DNA of 64,000 nucleotides, from positions 62,001 to 126,000 of the forward strand of contig CAWFWE010000003.1 in the NCBI GenBank assembly GCA_963819475.1, written 5' to 3'. Position numbers and translations under genes: made by a program. Source of the stretch: DASUAS01 sp963819475 (lineage in GTDB: Bacteria; Actinomycetota; Acidimicrobiia; IMCC26256; DASPTH01). Numbering within the stretch: position 1 is the stretch's first letter; each line of letters starts with the position of its first letter. Of the stretch, positions 48,792 to 57,752 are shown piece after piece. Under the pieces are notes generated by a model. It searched no databases. It had not been told where the DNA came from and saw only the letters and a list, made by a program, of their open reading frames with translations.

Positions 48792-50882
48792 TCAGGCGCC
48801 GTGGGCCCGGGCGACGGCCAGCTCCTCGAGCGAGCGGTGCGTGGAGATGCCCACCGTCGTCGGGACCTTCGTCCACGTGCCGTCGGCGCCGAGCTCCCAG
48901 GCGAGCACGTCGTCGGCGAGGTCGAGGTCGAGCATCTCGGCCAGCCGCGCCCGCTGCCGGGGATCGGTGACCGGGGTGAGCGACTCGACGCGGTGGTCGA
49001 GGTTCCGCGGCATCAGGTCGGCCGAACCGATGAGGTACTCGGCGGTTTCAGGGTCGGCGCCGAAGCGGTACACCCGGGAGTGCTCGAGGAAGCGACCGAC
49101 GATCGACCGCACCCGGATGTTGTCGGACAACCCCGGCACCTGGGGTCGCAGGCAGCAGATGCCCCGCACCACGAGGTCGACCTCGGTGCCTTGCTGCGAC
49201 GCGTCGTAGAGCGTGTCGATGAGCGCCGGGTCGACCAGGCTGTTCATCTTCATGGTGATGCGGCCCGCGGTGCCGAGCGCCGCCTGCTGCTCGATGCGCT
49301 CGGCGATGCCGCGCCGCAGGTGCGCCGGTGCGACCAGCAACTTCCGGTAGGTGCCCTGGTGGCTGTACCCGGTGAGGTGGTTGAAGAGGTCGGTGAGGTC
49401 GGCGCCGAGGTCGGGGTCGGCCGACAGCAGACCGAGGTCCTCGTAGAGGTCAGCGGTCTTGGGGTTGTAATTGCCGGTGCCGACGTGGCAGTAGCGGCGG
49501 ATGCCGTCGGCCTCCTGGCGGACCACGAGCATGACCTTGGCGTGGGTCTTGAGGCCCACGAGCCCGTACACCACGTGGACGCCCGCCTCCTCCAGCACTC
49601 GGGCACGGGCGATGTTGGCCTGCTCGTCGAAGCGCGCCTTGAGCTCGACCAGCGCGACGACCTGCTTGCCCTGCTCGGCCGCCTTCACCAGCGACCCGAC
49701 CAGCGCGCTCTCGGCCCCCGCGGTGCGGTAGATGGTCTGCTTGATCGCCAGCACCTGCGGGTCGCTGGCGGCCTGCTCCACGAACTGCTCGACCGACGTG
49801 GAGAAGGAGTCGTACGGGTGGTGGACGAGCACGTCGGTGGAGCGCAGCAACCGGAAGAAGTCGGGCGGGGGCTCGCTCCCCTGCAGGACGAGCGGGGTCT
49901 GCGGCACCCACGGCTCCTCCTTGAGATCGGGCCGGTCGAGGCCATAGATGGACCAGAGGCCACCGAGGTCGAGAGGACCGTCGATGACGTTGACGTTCTC
50001 GTCCGACAGCTCGAGCTCCCGGCAGAGCAGCTCGAGCACCTCGGCCGTCATCTTGGTGTCGACCTCGAGCCGGACCGTACGCCCGAACTTGCTACGCCGG
50101 CGGAGGACCGACTCCATCGCCTCGAGGAGGTCCTCGGCTTCGTCCTCGAGCTCGAAGTCGGCGTCACGCGTGACCCGGAACGGGTGGTGCCCGAGCACCG
50201 CCATGCCGGGGAAGAGGAGCTCGAGCTTGGCCGCGATGAGCTGCTCGAGCAGCACGAAGCGCGCGCCGTCGGCCAGGGCGACGAACCGCGGGAGCAACGG
50301 AGGCACCTTCACCCGTGCGAACCGCTCGTCGCCGCTCGACGGGTCGCGCACGGTGACGGCCAGGTTCAGCGAGAGGTTCGAGATGTACGGGAACGGGTGG
50401 GCCGGATCGACCGCGAGCGGGGTCAGCACGGGGAAGATGGACTCGGCGAAGAGGTCGTCGAGGTGGGCGCGGTCGTCGGCGGAGAGCTCGTCCCAGTCGA
50501 GGAAGCGGATCCCGGCGTCCTCCAGGGCGGGGGTGACCTCGTTGCCGAAGACCGCGGCGGCCCGGCCGACGAGCTCGTTCACCCGCTCCCGGATGGCCCG
50601 CAGCTGGTCGACGAGGTCGAGACCGTCGGGTGCCGTGTTCCGCAGCCCGGCGTCGAGCTGCTCCATGAGGCCCGAGACCCGGACCTCGAAGAACTCGTCG
50701 AGGTTCTGGCTGAAGATGGCGAGGAACTTGGCCCGCTCGAGCAGCGGCAGCTGCGCGTCCTCGGCGAGGGCGAGCACGCGGTCGTTGAAGTCGAGCCACG
50801 AGAGCTCGCGGTTGAGGAAGCGGTCGGCCGGATGCTCCAGTGGAGGTTGAGGTTGCTCGAGCGCGACTTCCGTGCCAGCCAT
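48792..50882 (-). CDS. ppk1: Polyphosphate kinase 1
   Basis: A 696-residue enzyme that makes inorganic polyphosphate from ATP. N-domain: RFLNRELSWLDFNDRVLALA; head domain includes HPFPYISNLSLNLAV; catalytic part has LVHHPYDSFSTSVEQFV, TIYRTAGAESALVGSL, the phospho-His region LKTHAKVMLVVRQE and HVGTGNYNPKTADLYED. TAGCAT (minus strand, 50889-50894) ends 6 nt before the ATG, so it is probably the leaderless head gene of ppk1, CYTH-CHAD, Nudix and SixA, a polyphosphate-metabolism operon. Confidence 0.96.
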   Translation of the reverse strand: MAGTEVALEQPQPPLEHPADRFLNRELSWLDFNDRVLALAEDAQLPLLERAKFLAIFSQNLDEFFEVRVSGLMEQLDAGLRNTAPDGLDLVDQLRAIRERVNELVGRAAAVFGNEVTPALEDAGIRFLDWDELSADDRAHLDDLFAESIFPVLTPLAVDPAHPFPYISNLSLNLAVTVRDPSSGDERFARVKVPPLLPRFVALADGARFVLLEQLIAAKLELLFPGMAVLGHHPFRVTRDADFELEDEAEDLLEAMESVLRRRSKFGRTVRLEVDTKMTAEVLELLCRELELSDENVNVIDGPLDLGGLWSIYGLDRPDLKEEPWVPQTPLVLQGSEPPPDFFRLLRSTDVLVHHPYDSFSTSVEQFVEQAASDPQVLAIKQTIYRTAGAESALVGSLVKAAEQGKQVVALVELKARFDEQANIARARVLEEAGVHVVYGLVGLKTHAKVMLVVRQEADGIRRYCHVGTGNYNPKTADLYEDLGLLSADPDLGADLTDLFNHLTGYSHQGTYRKLLVAPAHLRRGIAERIEQQAALGTAGRITMKMNSLVDPALIDTLYDASQQGTEVDLVVRGICCLRPQVPGLSDNIRVRSIVGRFLEHSRVYRFGADPETAEYLIGSADLMPRNLDHRVESLTPVTDPRQRARLAEMLDLDLADDVLAWELGADGTWTKVPTTVGISTHRSLEELAVARAHGA

Positions 50883-50961
50883 TGGGCAATGCTACTCCCG
50901 GTGTGGCGCCTCCGGACCGGGCCGAACGGGGTCGGAGCGAGGGGTAACGTCCGGGGGGGAC

Positions 50962-52284
50962 ATGAGCACTGACCCGCGCTTCGCCGAGCCGACGCCCTTC
51001 GCACGGCTGGTCTATGCGCAGGCGACGAGCGCGTGTGGCGACGCGTGCATCCTCGTGTCGATGGCGGGCTCGATCTTCTTCTCGAGCCCCACCAGCGCGG
51101 CTCGCGGCAAAGTGCTGCTGTTCCTCCTGATCACCATGACGCCGTTCGTGATCGTCGCCCCGGTGCTCGGTCCCGCGCTCGACCGCATGAAAGGGGGGCG
51201 CCGCCTCTTCCTGATCTCGTCGGCCGCGGGTCGGGCGGTGCTGTGCCTTGCCTTGGCGATGTACATCAGCAAACCCGCGCCCGAGGGCCTGCTCGTGTAT
51301 CCACTCGCGTTTGGTGTGCTCGTCCTCCAGAAGGGGAGCGCGATCGCCAAGAGCGCGCTGGTGCCAGCCCTCGTGAAGGACGACGCCGAGCTCGTCACTG
51401 CCAACTCGCGCCTCGCGCTGATCAATGCGGTCGCGGTGTTTGCCGGTGCCGCTCCCGCCTTCGCGGTGTACAAGCTCTTCGGCGCCGACTGGTCCCTGCG
51501 CTTCGCTTCGGTCGTGTTCGTGGTCGCGACGATCCTCGCGATACAGATTCCACGGACGCGACTGCGCGCGCCCGCCGACGAGCGGCTGCAGAAGCTGGAA
51601 CGGGACGAGATGCACACGCCGAGCATCCTGCTCGGTTCGAGCGCGATGGCTGTGTTGCGGGCAAGCGTTGGCTTCTTGGCTTTCTTCACCGCGTTCTCGC
51701 TCAAGCGCGATCTCTTCGCGTTGGGTCTGGCCGGCGCCGCGGCCTACCTCGGCAACTTCCTCGGTGTGCTCGTCGCGCCGGCGCTCCGTCGCGCCGCACG
51801 CGAAGAGGTGATCCTCGCGTCGTCGCTCGTGCTCCCCGCCGCCTTTGCACTTCTCGGTGCGGTGGTGGCCGGCGCGGCGGGCTTTGTGCTCGCCGCGGGC
51901 ACCCTGGGGATCGGCGCCGCGGCCGGGCGGCTCGGGTTCGACAGCCTCTTGCAACGGGACGGTCCGGATGCCGTTCGCGGGCGCGCGTTCGCCAAGTTCG
52001 AGACGCGGTTCCAGCTGGTCTGGGTGATCGGCGGCGTCATCGCGATCATCCCGTTCGCCAAGCAGATGGGGCTCTTCCTGCTCGCGATCGTCCTGGGGTT
52101 CGCGGCCGTCTCCTACGTCGCCGCGTTGCGCGCGGCCCGCGGCCGCGTCATGCGCACCAAGCTGCTGCCGGAGGCGGTCGACCGTACGATCTCGCGCTCG
52201 CGCGACCAGGCCGTCGACCGCGTGCGGCGTCGCTTCCGCAAGCCGGCGCGGCCGACCGGCGACCCGCCGGCCGCGGAGCAGTAG
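50962..52284 (+). CDS. MFS-type membrane transporter
   Basis: A 440-residue membrane protein with about 10-12 hydrophobic segments in a major-facilitator layout. The A-motif-like loop is GPALDRMKGGRRLFLISSAA; the second half has AAAYLGNFLGVLVAPALR and RAFAKFETRFQLVWVIGGV. The long cytoplasmic C-tail is basic (RDQAVDRVRRRFRKPARP). Substrate unknown. GGGGGGG lies 1-2 nt before the ATG at 50962, and TAACGT about 12 nt upstream may be the promoter. Divergent from ppk1, 79 bp apart. Confidence 0.8.
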   Translation: MSTDPRFAEPTPFARLVYAQATSACGDACILVSMAGSIFFSSPTSAARGKVLLFLLITMTPFVIVAPVLGPALDRMKGGRRLFLISSAAGRAVLCLALAMYISKPAPEGLLVYPLAFGVLVLQKGSAIAKSALVPALVKDDAELVTANSRLALINAVAVFAGAAPAFAVYKLFGADWSLRFASVVFVVATILAIQIPRTRLRAPADERLQKLERDEMHTPSILLGSSAMAVLRASVGFLAFFTAFSLKRDLFALGLAGAAAYLGNFLGVLVAPALRRAAREEVILASSLVLPAAFALLGAVVAGAAGFVLAAGTLGIGAAAGRLGFDSLLQRDGPDAVRGRAFAKFETRFQLVWVIGGVIAIIPFAKQMGLFLLAIVLGFAAVSYVAALRAARGRVMRTKLLPEAVDRTISRSRDQAVDRVRRRFRKPARPTGDPPAAEQ

Positions 52285-52288
52285 TCGG

Positions 52289-53026
52289 CTACTGACCCCA
52301 CCCGGAGGTCGCGCCCTGCACCATGCCGAAGGGACCCACCGGCCAGCGGAAGCAGTCGACCATCAGCATGTCGACTTGCTCGCGGGTGGCAATCCCTTCG
52401 TCGACGCAGCGGCTCGCCTCCTGGATCATCGCCATGTACACGCGGTTGGCGACGAAGCCCCACGCGCCGCTCGGCGCGTCGGTGATCACCACCGGGTTCT
52501 TACCGCACGCGGTCGCGACGTCGACCACCGTCTGCACGGTCTCGTCGCTGGTGCCCTCGGCGCGCACGATCTCGGCCAGGCGCATCACCGCGGGCGGCGA
52601 CGCCCAGTGCCATCCGATCACGAGCGCCGGCCGCCCGGTTACCGCCGCGAGCTGGCCGATCGGGAACCCCGACGTGTTCGACGCCAGGATCGTGTCCACG
52701 GGCGCGGCAGCGTCGAGGTCGCGGAACACCTGCTGCTTGAGCTCGAGCTTCTCCGGCACCGCTTCCACGACGAGGTCGACGGCGGCGGCCTCGTCGAACG
52801 CCGCGGTGAACGACAGGCGGGCGAGCGCGGCGTCGGCGTCCTCACGAGTGAGCTTCCCGCGCTCGACCCCGCGCTCGAAGCCGTAGCGACCGGTCGTGAC
52901 GTGCTCGAGGCCGCGCTCGAGTGCACCGGCGTCGACGTCGTAACAGACGGTCTCGTACCCCGCGGTCGCCGTCACCTGCGCGATCCCGGCGCCCATGACC
53001 CCCGCCCCCAACACGCCTACTTTCAT
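52289..53026 (-). CDS. 3-hydroxyacyl-CoA dehydrogenase family protein
   Basis: A 245-residue NAD-dependent dehydrogenase of beta-oxidation or related pathways. The Rossmann motif is GVLGAGVMGAGIAQVTATAG; VVEAVPEKLELKQQVF and ILASNTSGFPIGQLA follow; the catalytic His is in GWHWASPPAVMRLAEIV, with an Asn-containing FVANRVYMAMIQEASRCV in the C-domain. It ends soon after FRWPVGPFGMVQ and is about 40 residues shorter than typical FadB-like single-subunit enzymes, so the C-terminal helices are reduced. GGGAG precedes the ATG. Confidence 0.88.
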   Translation of the reverse strand: MKVGVLGAGVMGAGIAQVTATAGYETVCYDVDAGALERGLEHVTTGRYGFERGVERGKLTREDADAALARLSFTAAFDEAAAVDLVVEAVPEKLELKQQVFRDLDAAAPVDTILASNTSGFPIGQLAAVTGRPALVIGWHWASPPAVMRLAEIVRAEGTSDETVQTVVDVATACGKNPVVITDAPSGAWGFVANRVYMAMIQEASRCVDEGIATREQVDMLMVDCFRWPVGPFGMVQGATSGWGQ

Positions 53027-53072
53027 GGCTTCGCTCCCACGGCGCTCCGGCGTCCGCCTCCGCTCCGTTCGT

Positions 53073-54401
53073 TCAGTTTGGGGTCGGGAGGTCGATGCGG
53101 GCCAGCCAGAGCCCGGGCGCGTCGAGCTCGTTCGGGGTGGGCAGCATCGACTGCTCCTCCCACAGGCGGTTCAGCCCCTCGATGCCGGCCCGCTCGACCA
53201 CGCCGTCGACGAACGCCTGCCCCCGCTCGTAGTGCGCGCGCTCGAGCTTCAGCCCGAGCAGGCCCTCGATGAACCGCTCGGCCTCGCCCCGCTCGACGCG
53301 GTGGCGCTGCATCGCCTCGTGGATCTGGTCGAACGTGGGGATCAGGCGCCGGCCGATCTGGGTGAGCACGTGGTCGGCATAGCCCTCGACGACGGCGGTG
53401 AGCCGCTGCAGCTCTTCCCGGGGCGCGACCTGACGCGGGGACTGCATCGCGCCCAGCACCCGCTCGGGGTTCTCGGTCATCCGCTGCATCGTCTCGGGGT
53501 CCTGGGGATCGATCATCCCGAACTCCGCTTCGAACGCCGACGGGTCGATCTCGTAGCTCGAGACGTAGTCGACGGCGAGTCGCACGAGCCGGCCGCGCAC
53601 CCACGGGACCGATCGGGCCGCCGCGTGCACGGTCTCGTGGAGCGCGACGTAGAAGCGCAGGTCGTCGCGCGGGAGGGACCACGCCTCCTCGAACGCGTCG
53701 ACGTTGGGCACAACGAAGCACAGCGTGGGCGCGTCGCCGCCGGGGGAGTCGCCGACCGGCGGCGGCCCGGTGGGCAGCGGCAGGTCGTAACGACCGAGCG
53801 CGTGCTGCGCGAGGTACCCGATCATCGAGCCCGCCTGCACGCCCAGCAACGCGGGTGCGAGCAGCCCCATCATGTTGCCCATCCCGGCCAGGCCCGCCAT
53901 CCCCGGCATCCCGGGGAAGTCGGCTCCGCCGGCGACGTCGTCGTCTTCGTCGTCGTCTCCGGCCTGCTGCATCGCCTCGCCCAGCGTCGTGGCCATGGCC
54001 TCGAGCACGGGACGCAGCGCGACGAGGTGGAGATCGACCCATCCCTTGGCACCGACGGTCGCGAGCGCGGTGGCGAACGTCGCGGTGAGACCGGTCTCGC
54101 CCACCACGAGCGTCTGCGCGGCGTGCGCGAGCTCCTCGAACTGCTCGCGGTCACGCGCCGACACCGGCGGTTCCGGCTGGCCCTCGAGCGCGACCCACTC
54201 CGCGGTCTGGCGCGCGATCTCCCAGTTGACCGGGCCGGTCGACTGCAGCAGGCGCATCACCTGGCCGAGGTCGATCTGCGAGAAGTCGATCTTGGACGGG
54301 TCGAAGTCGCCGCCCGTGCCGCCGAAGAGGAAGCCCGGAAAGCCGGGAATGGGGGGATTCTCGGGCTCCTCGGGCTCTTCGGGTTGAGACGAGTCGGCCA
54401 C
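53073..54401 (-). CDS. DUF2342 zinc-dependent metalloprotease
   Basis: A 442-residue actinobacterial zincin of the DUF2342 family (sometimes annotated F420-biosynthesis-associated). The HExxH site is YVALHETVHAAARSVPWV; family blocks VNWEIARQTAEWVA and EVLERLTAVVEGYADHVLTQ-type sequence near residues 335-360 are present. An N-terminal Pro/Gly-rich segment and a Met/Gly-rich internal loop (PGMPGMAGLAGMGNMMG) are unusual. Biological substrate unknown. TACACT (minus strand, 54408-54413) ends 6 nt before the GTG, and this hexamer includes the A of the divergent gene's ATG. Confidence 0.88.
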   Translation of the reverse strand: MADSSQPEEPEEPENPPIPGFPGFLFGGTGGDFDPSKIDFSQIDLGQVMRLLQSTGPVNWEIARQTAEWVALEGQPEPPVSARDREQFEELAHAAQTLVVGETGLTATFATALATVGAKGWVDLHLVALRPVLEAMATTLGEAMQQAGDDDEDDDVAGGADFPGMPGMAGLAGMGNMMGLLAPALLGVQAGSMIGYLAQHALGRYDLPLPTGPPPVGDSPGGDAPTLCFVVPNVDAFEEAWSLPRDDLRFYVALHETVHAAARSVPWVRGRLVRLAVDYVSSYEIDPSAFEAEFGMIDPQDPETMQRMTENPERVLGAMQSPRQVAPREELQRLTAVVEGYADHVLTQIGRRLIPTFDQIHEAMQRHRVERGEAERFIEGLLGLKLERAHYERGQAFVDGVVERAGIEGLNRLWEEQSMLPTPNELDAPGLWLARIDLPTPN

Positions 54402-54413
54402 ACGGTCAGTGTA
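54401..54413. promoter_or_regulatory. Ultra-short divergent promoter region
   Basis: Only 11 bp separate the start codons of the DUF2342 gene (GTG, minus, 54401) and the epimerase gene (ATG, plus, 54413). On the minus strand TACACT (54408-54413) ends 6 nt before the GTG. On the plus strand the weaker CACGGT (54401-54406) ends 6 nt before the ATG. Each -10 element would overlap the other gene's start codon. Confidence 0.5.
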
Positions 54414-55441
54414 TGGGTGTGCATTCCGTCGCCGTCACCGGCGCCTCCGGCTTGGTCGGGCGCCATCTCCTCCCCGCGCTCGCCGCCCATCCGGACGTCG
54501 ATCGGGTCCTCGGACTCGACGTGCGCGAGCCGGATCGGCGGCCTCGCAACGTCGAGTTCGCCCGGGTCGACATTGCCGGGACCGAGCTCAAACCGCTCCT
54601 CGAGGGCATCGACGTGGTGGTGCACCTCGCCGGCGTGGTCGACCCCGTGCCCGACGTCGCGCTGATGGCGCGGGTCAACGTCGAGGGCACCCGGCACGTG
54701 CTCGACGCCGCCGCGTCGGTCGGCGCCCGCCGGATCGTGCGCATCTCGAGTGCCACCGTCTACGGCGCCTGGGCCAACAACCCGGTCCCGCTGGCGGAGG
54801 ACGCGCCCCTCCGCCCGAATCCGCACTTCTCGCCCGCGGTGCAGGGCGCCGAGGTCGAGCGCCTCCTCGGCGAGTGGCGCGCCGACCACCCCGACGTCAC
54901 CGTGACCACGCTCCGATCGGCGCCGGTCGTGGGCCCGGGGGCGGAGCGACTGCCCGCCCGCATCCTGCTGGGCCGTCCGCCGTTGCGGGTCCGGGGCGCG
55001 GCGATGCCCGTGCAGGTGGTGCACGTCGACGACCTCGCGGCCGCGCTCGCGCTCGCGGCCACGCGCGATCTCCCCGGTGTCTACAACGTCGCCGCCGACG
55101 GCTGGCTCGACGCGTCCGACATGCGCGAGATGATCCCGCGTTCGGCGGTGCCCGCACTCCCGGCCGAGGCGCTCGAGCGCATGCTCGACCGCACCTGGGA
55201 GCTCGGCCTCGGCGACGTGCCACCGGGGGTCGTGCCGTACCTCACTCATCCGTGGGTCATCGCCAACGACAAGCTCAAGGCCGCGGGTTGGGTCCCCACG
55301 CACACGAACGTGGACGCGATCAGCGAAGCGGTGGCGACGCTGCCGCCACGCGATCACCGTCCGCTCGTCGTGATCGGCGTGACGGCGGTCGCCACGACCG
55401 TCGTCGTCGTCTCCTACCGCCGGCGTCGCCGGGCGCGCTAG
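54413..55441 (+). CDS. NAD-dependent epimerase/dehydratase-like protein, membrane-tailed
   Basis: A 342-residue extended-SDR protein. The cofactor loop is VTGASGLVGRHLLPAL, then VVVHLAGVVDPV and RIVRISSATVYGAW (Ser/Thr position). The catalytic YxxxK is not found: the matching segment reads FSPAVQGAEVERLL, so Tyr and Lys are missing. A C-terminal hydrophobic helix (VVIGVTAVATTVVVVSY) with a basic end anchors it to the membrane. It may bind NAD(P) without being a normal epimerase, acting as sensor or sugar-binding factor. Divergent from DUF2342; the stop overlaps the aminotransferase gene by 4 bp. Confidence 0.82.
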   Translation: MGVHSVAVTGASGLVGRHLLPALAAHPDVDRVLGLDVREPDRRPRNVEFARVDIAGTELKPLLEGIDVVVHLAGVVDPVPDVALMARVNVEGTRHVLDAAASVGARRIVRISSATVYGAWANNPVPLAEDAPLRPNPHFSPAVQGAEVERLLGEWRADHPDVTVTTLRSAPVVGPGAERLPARILLGRPPLRVRGAAMPVQVVHVDDLAAALALAATRDLPGVYNVAADGWLDASDMREMIPRSAVPALPAEALERMLDRTWELGLGDVPPGVVPYLTHPWVIANDKLKAAGWVPTHTNVDAISEAVATLPPRDHRPLVVIGVTAVATTVVVVSYRRRRRAR

Positions 55442-56619
55442 GGGCGCTGGGCGCGCAGTGCGGCCACGAACCGAGCGAGCTCGTCGTCGGTGTTGTAGTA
55501 GTGCACCGACGCGCGCGCGACCGCCTCGAGCCCACGCGCTTCGAAGTCGTACCGGGCGAAGTCGATGGTCGACACCGAGATGTTGATGCCCTCCGTCCGC
55601 AGCCGCGCCGCCAGCTCGTACACGTCGACGCCGCCGATGGTGAACGTGACGATGCCGCACCGCTCGACGCCCTCGTCGTGCAGCGTGAGCTCGGGGACCT
55701 CGACGAGCTGCGCGCGCAACGAGGTCGCGAGCGACTTGATCCGTGCCGCGATGGCATCGGCGCCGAGCTCGAGGGCGTAGTCCACCGCCGCGCCCAATCC
55801 GAGCCGGTTGGCGACGCTGTGCTCCCAGCTCTCGAACCGGCGGGCGTCGTCGCGCACTTCCAGCGCGTCTCCGGGCGCCCACCGGGCGGCGTGCACGTCG
55901 AGGAACGGCGGCTCGAGGCCGGCGAGCCGGGATCGCCGCACGTAGAGGAACCCGGTGCCACGCGGCGCCCGTAGGTACTTGCGACCGGTTGCCGACAGGA
56001 AGTCGCAGCCCAGCGTGTCGACGTCGACCGGCAGCTGCCCGACGGCCTGGCAGGCGTCGAGCAGGTAGGGCACGCCGGCGTCGCGCGCCAGCGCGCCCAC
56101 CGTGGCGGCGGGGTTCACGAGCCCGCTCTGCGTCGGGATCCACGAGATCGCGACCAGCCGGACCCGGTCGTCGAGCAGGTCGCGCAGCGCGTCGACCGAC
56201 AGCTGGCCCGACTCGTCGTCGGGGACGACCACCACGTCGGCCCCGGTGCTCCGCGCGGTCTGCAGCATGCCGATCACGTTGCTCGCGTACTCGGCGCGTG
56301 ACGTCAGGATCTGATCGCCGGGGGTGAACGACCTCGCCAACGCATAGAACGCCATGTCCCACGCGCGGGTCGCGTTCTCCACCAGCGCGATCTCCTCGGT
56401 CGCGGCGCCGAGCAGTGCCGCCACCGATCCGTACACCGCGGTCGAGCGGCCCGCGACCGCGTCGGCGGCTGCGTATCCGCCGATGCGTGCCTCGAGCTCC
56501 AGGTGCTCCACGACGGTGTCGACGACGACGCGCGGCGGCAGTGCCGCGCCCGCGTTGTTGAGGTGCACGACGTCACGACAGCCGGGCGTGTCGGCCCGGA
56601 CCTGGCGGACGTCGATCAA
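55438..56619 (-). CDS. Class V aminotransferase (selenocysteine-lyase/EgtE-like)
   Basis: A 393-residue PLP enzyme of the NifS/isopenicillin-N-epimerase fold. Blocks: HLNNAGAALPPRVVVDTVVE, VENATRAWDMAFYALA, LVAISWIPTQSGLVNPAA, the PLP Asp/His/Gln segment LLDACQAVGQLPVDV, and the PLP Lys in ATGRKYLRAPRGTGFL. Substrate cannot be set; ergothioneine C-S lyase or cysteine desulfurase-type activity are options. TTG at 56619 is used because no ATG/GTG gives the normal start. It lies 10 bp after the siroheme decarboxylase-like gene and is probably co-transcribed. Confidence 0.85.
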   Translation of the reverse strand: MIDVRQVRADTPGCRDVVHLNNAGAALPPRVVVDTVVEHLELEARIGGYAAADAVAGRSTAVYGSVAALLGAATEEIALVENATRAWDMAFYALARSFTPGDQILTSRAEYASNVIGMLQTARSTGADVVVVPDDESGQLSVDALRDLLDDRVRLVAISWIPTQSGLVNPAATVGALARDAGVPYLLDACQAVGQLPVDVDTLGCDFLSATGRKYLRAPRGTGFLYVRRSRLAGLEPPFLDVHAARWAPGDALEVRDDARRFESWEHSVANRLGLGAAVDYALELGADAIAARIKSLATSLRAQLVEVPELTLHDEGVERCGIVTFTIGGVDVYELAARLRTEGINISVSTIDFARYDFEARGLEAVARASVHYYNTDDELARFVAALRAQRP

Positions 56620-56629
56620 TTGGCGTCGC

Positions 56630-57694
56630 TCAGGAAGCCGGCGTGAGGTGCGCGGCGCGCCAGTCGTCCCAGTCGTCGGTGTAGTAGCGCACGCGGGTCT
56701 TCTTGTATTCCTTGATCGACCACAGGAGCGCGTACTCGTCGACGCCGGTCTCGTCGTGGATCGCGGCGATGGTCGCCTCGCACTCCTTGGCGTTCTTGCC
56801 GTGCACCATTGTGAAGATCGAGTACGGCCAGTCGTCGTAGGTCGGGCGCCGGTAGCAGTGGCTCACGAGCGCGAACCCGGCCATCTGCGGGCCGACCTCG
56901 TCGAGCTGCGCGTCCGGGACCGCCCACACGCCCATCGCGTTCGCCTTGAACCCGGCCGACCGGTGGTTCATCACTGCCGCGAAGCGGCGCATGAGCTTGC
57001 GTTCCTTGAACGAGCGCAGCAGGTCGAGGACGGTCGCCTCGTCGCAGCCGATCATGTCGCCGTAGGCGGCGAAGGGCCGCTCGACCAGCGGGAGGTCCTC
57101 CTGCACGACGCGGATCGCCGCGATCTCGAGGTCGGACAGCTCGGGCGCGTCCATGTGCTCGCGCCGCTCGGGCCGCTCGTGCTCCAGCACCTCGGCCTTG
57201 GCGTCGGCCCGGGTGGCGCCGGTCATGTCGAGCTTGACCCCGATCTTGTAGAGCTTCAGCGTGGGCAGCTTGCGGGTGACGAGCGCGCCGGAGTCGCGAT
57301 GGAGGACGTCGATGTGCTCCTCCAGCGACTCCCCGGGCGGCACCGCGATCGTGTACCAAAGGTTGTAGAGGTGGTTGCGCTTGTAGTTGTGGCTCACCCC
57401 CGGGTGGGCACTGATGACGGCGGCGGCCTCGTCGACCCGCTCGGGGTCGATCTTGGCGGCGACCAGGGCCGAGCCGTACCCGAGGGCCCGGGTGTCGAAG
57501 ATGGCCGAGAGCTGGCGCAGCACGCCGAGCTCCTTGACCCGGGCGACCCGCTCCCGGACCGCCTCCTCGCTGATGCCCAGGCGCTCACCCAGGACCGCGA
57601 ACGGGCGCGGCTCGAGCGGGAAGTCCCACTGCACCGCGTTGAGGAGCTCGCGGTCGAGCGGCTCCAGCTGGTCGTCGCTCGCGATCGTCGTCAT
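56630..57694 (-). CDS. AhbA-AhbB-like siroheme decarboxylase fusion (Lrp/AsnC fold)
   Basis: A 354-residue tandem of two Lrp/AsnC-like units, each with HTH plus ligand-binding domain (boundary near residue 180). Unit 1 has GVSHNYKRNHLYNLWYTIAV, matching the AhbA/NirD-type heme-precursor motif; unit 2 has ALVSHCYRRPTYDDWPYSIF and TMVHG, matching AhbB/NirL-type. In bacteria and archaea the AhbA-AhbB or fused NirDL proteins decarboxylate siroheme for haem or haem d1. No nir or other haem genes are visible here. GACCAT ends 6 nt before the ATG. Confidence 0.75.
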   Translation of the reverse strand: MTTIASDDQLEPLDRELLNAVQWDFPLEPRPFAVLGERLGISEEAVRERVARVKELGVLRQLSAIFDTRALGYGSALVAAKIDPERVDEAAAVISAHPGVSHNYKRNHLYNLWYTIAVPPGESLEEHIDVLHRDSGALVTRKLPTLKLYKIGVKLDMTGATRADAKAEVLEHERPERREHMDAPELSDLEIAAIRVVQEDLPLVERPFAAYGDMIGCDEATVLDLLRSFKERKLMRRFAAVMNHRSAGFKANAMGVWAVPDAQLDEVGPQMAGFALVSHCYRRPTYDDWPYSIFTMVHGKNAKECEATIAAIHDETGVDEYALLWSIKEYKKTRVRYYTDDWDDWRAAHLTPAS

Positions 57695-57752
57695 GGCTTC
57701 ATGGTCGCGCGGAACCTCCGCCGGCGGGCAATTGGGCGGGCGCGGGCGCCGG

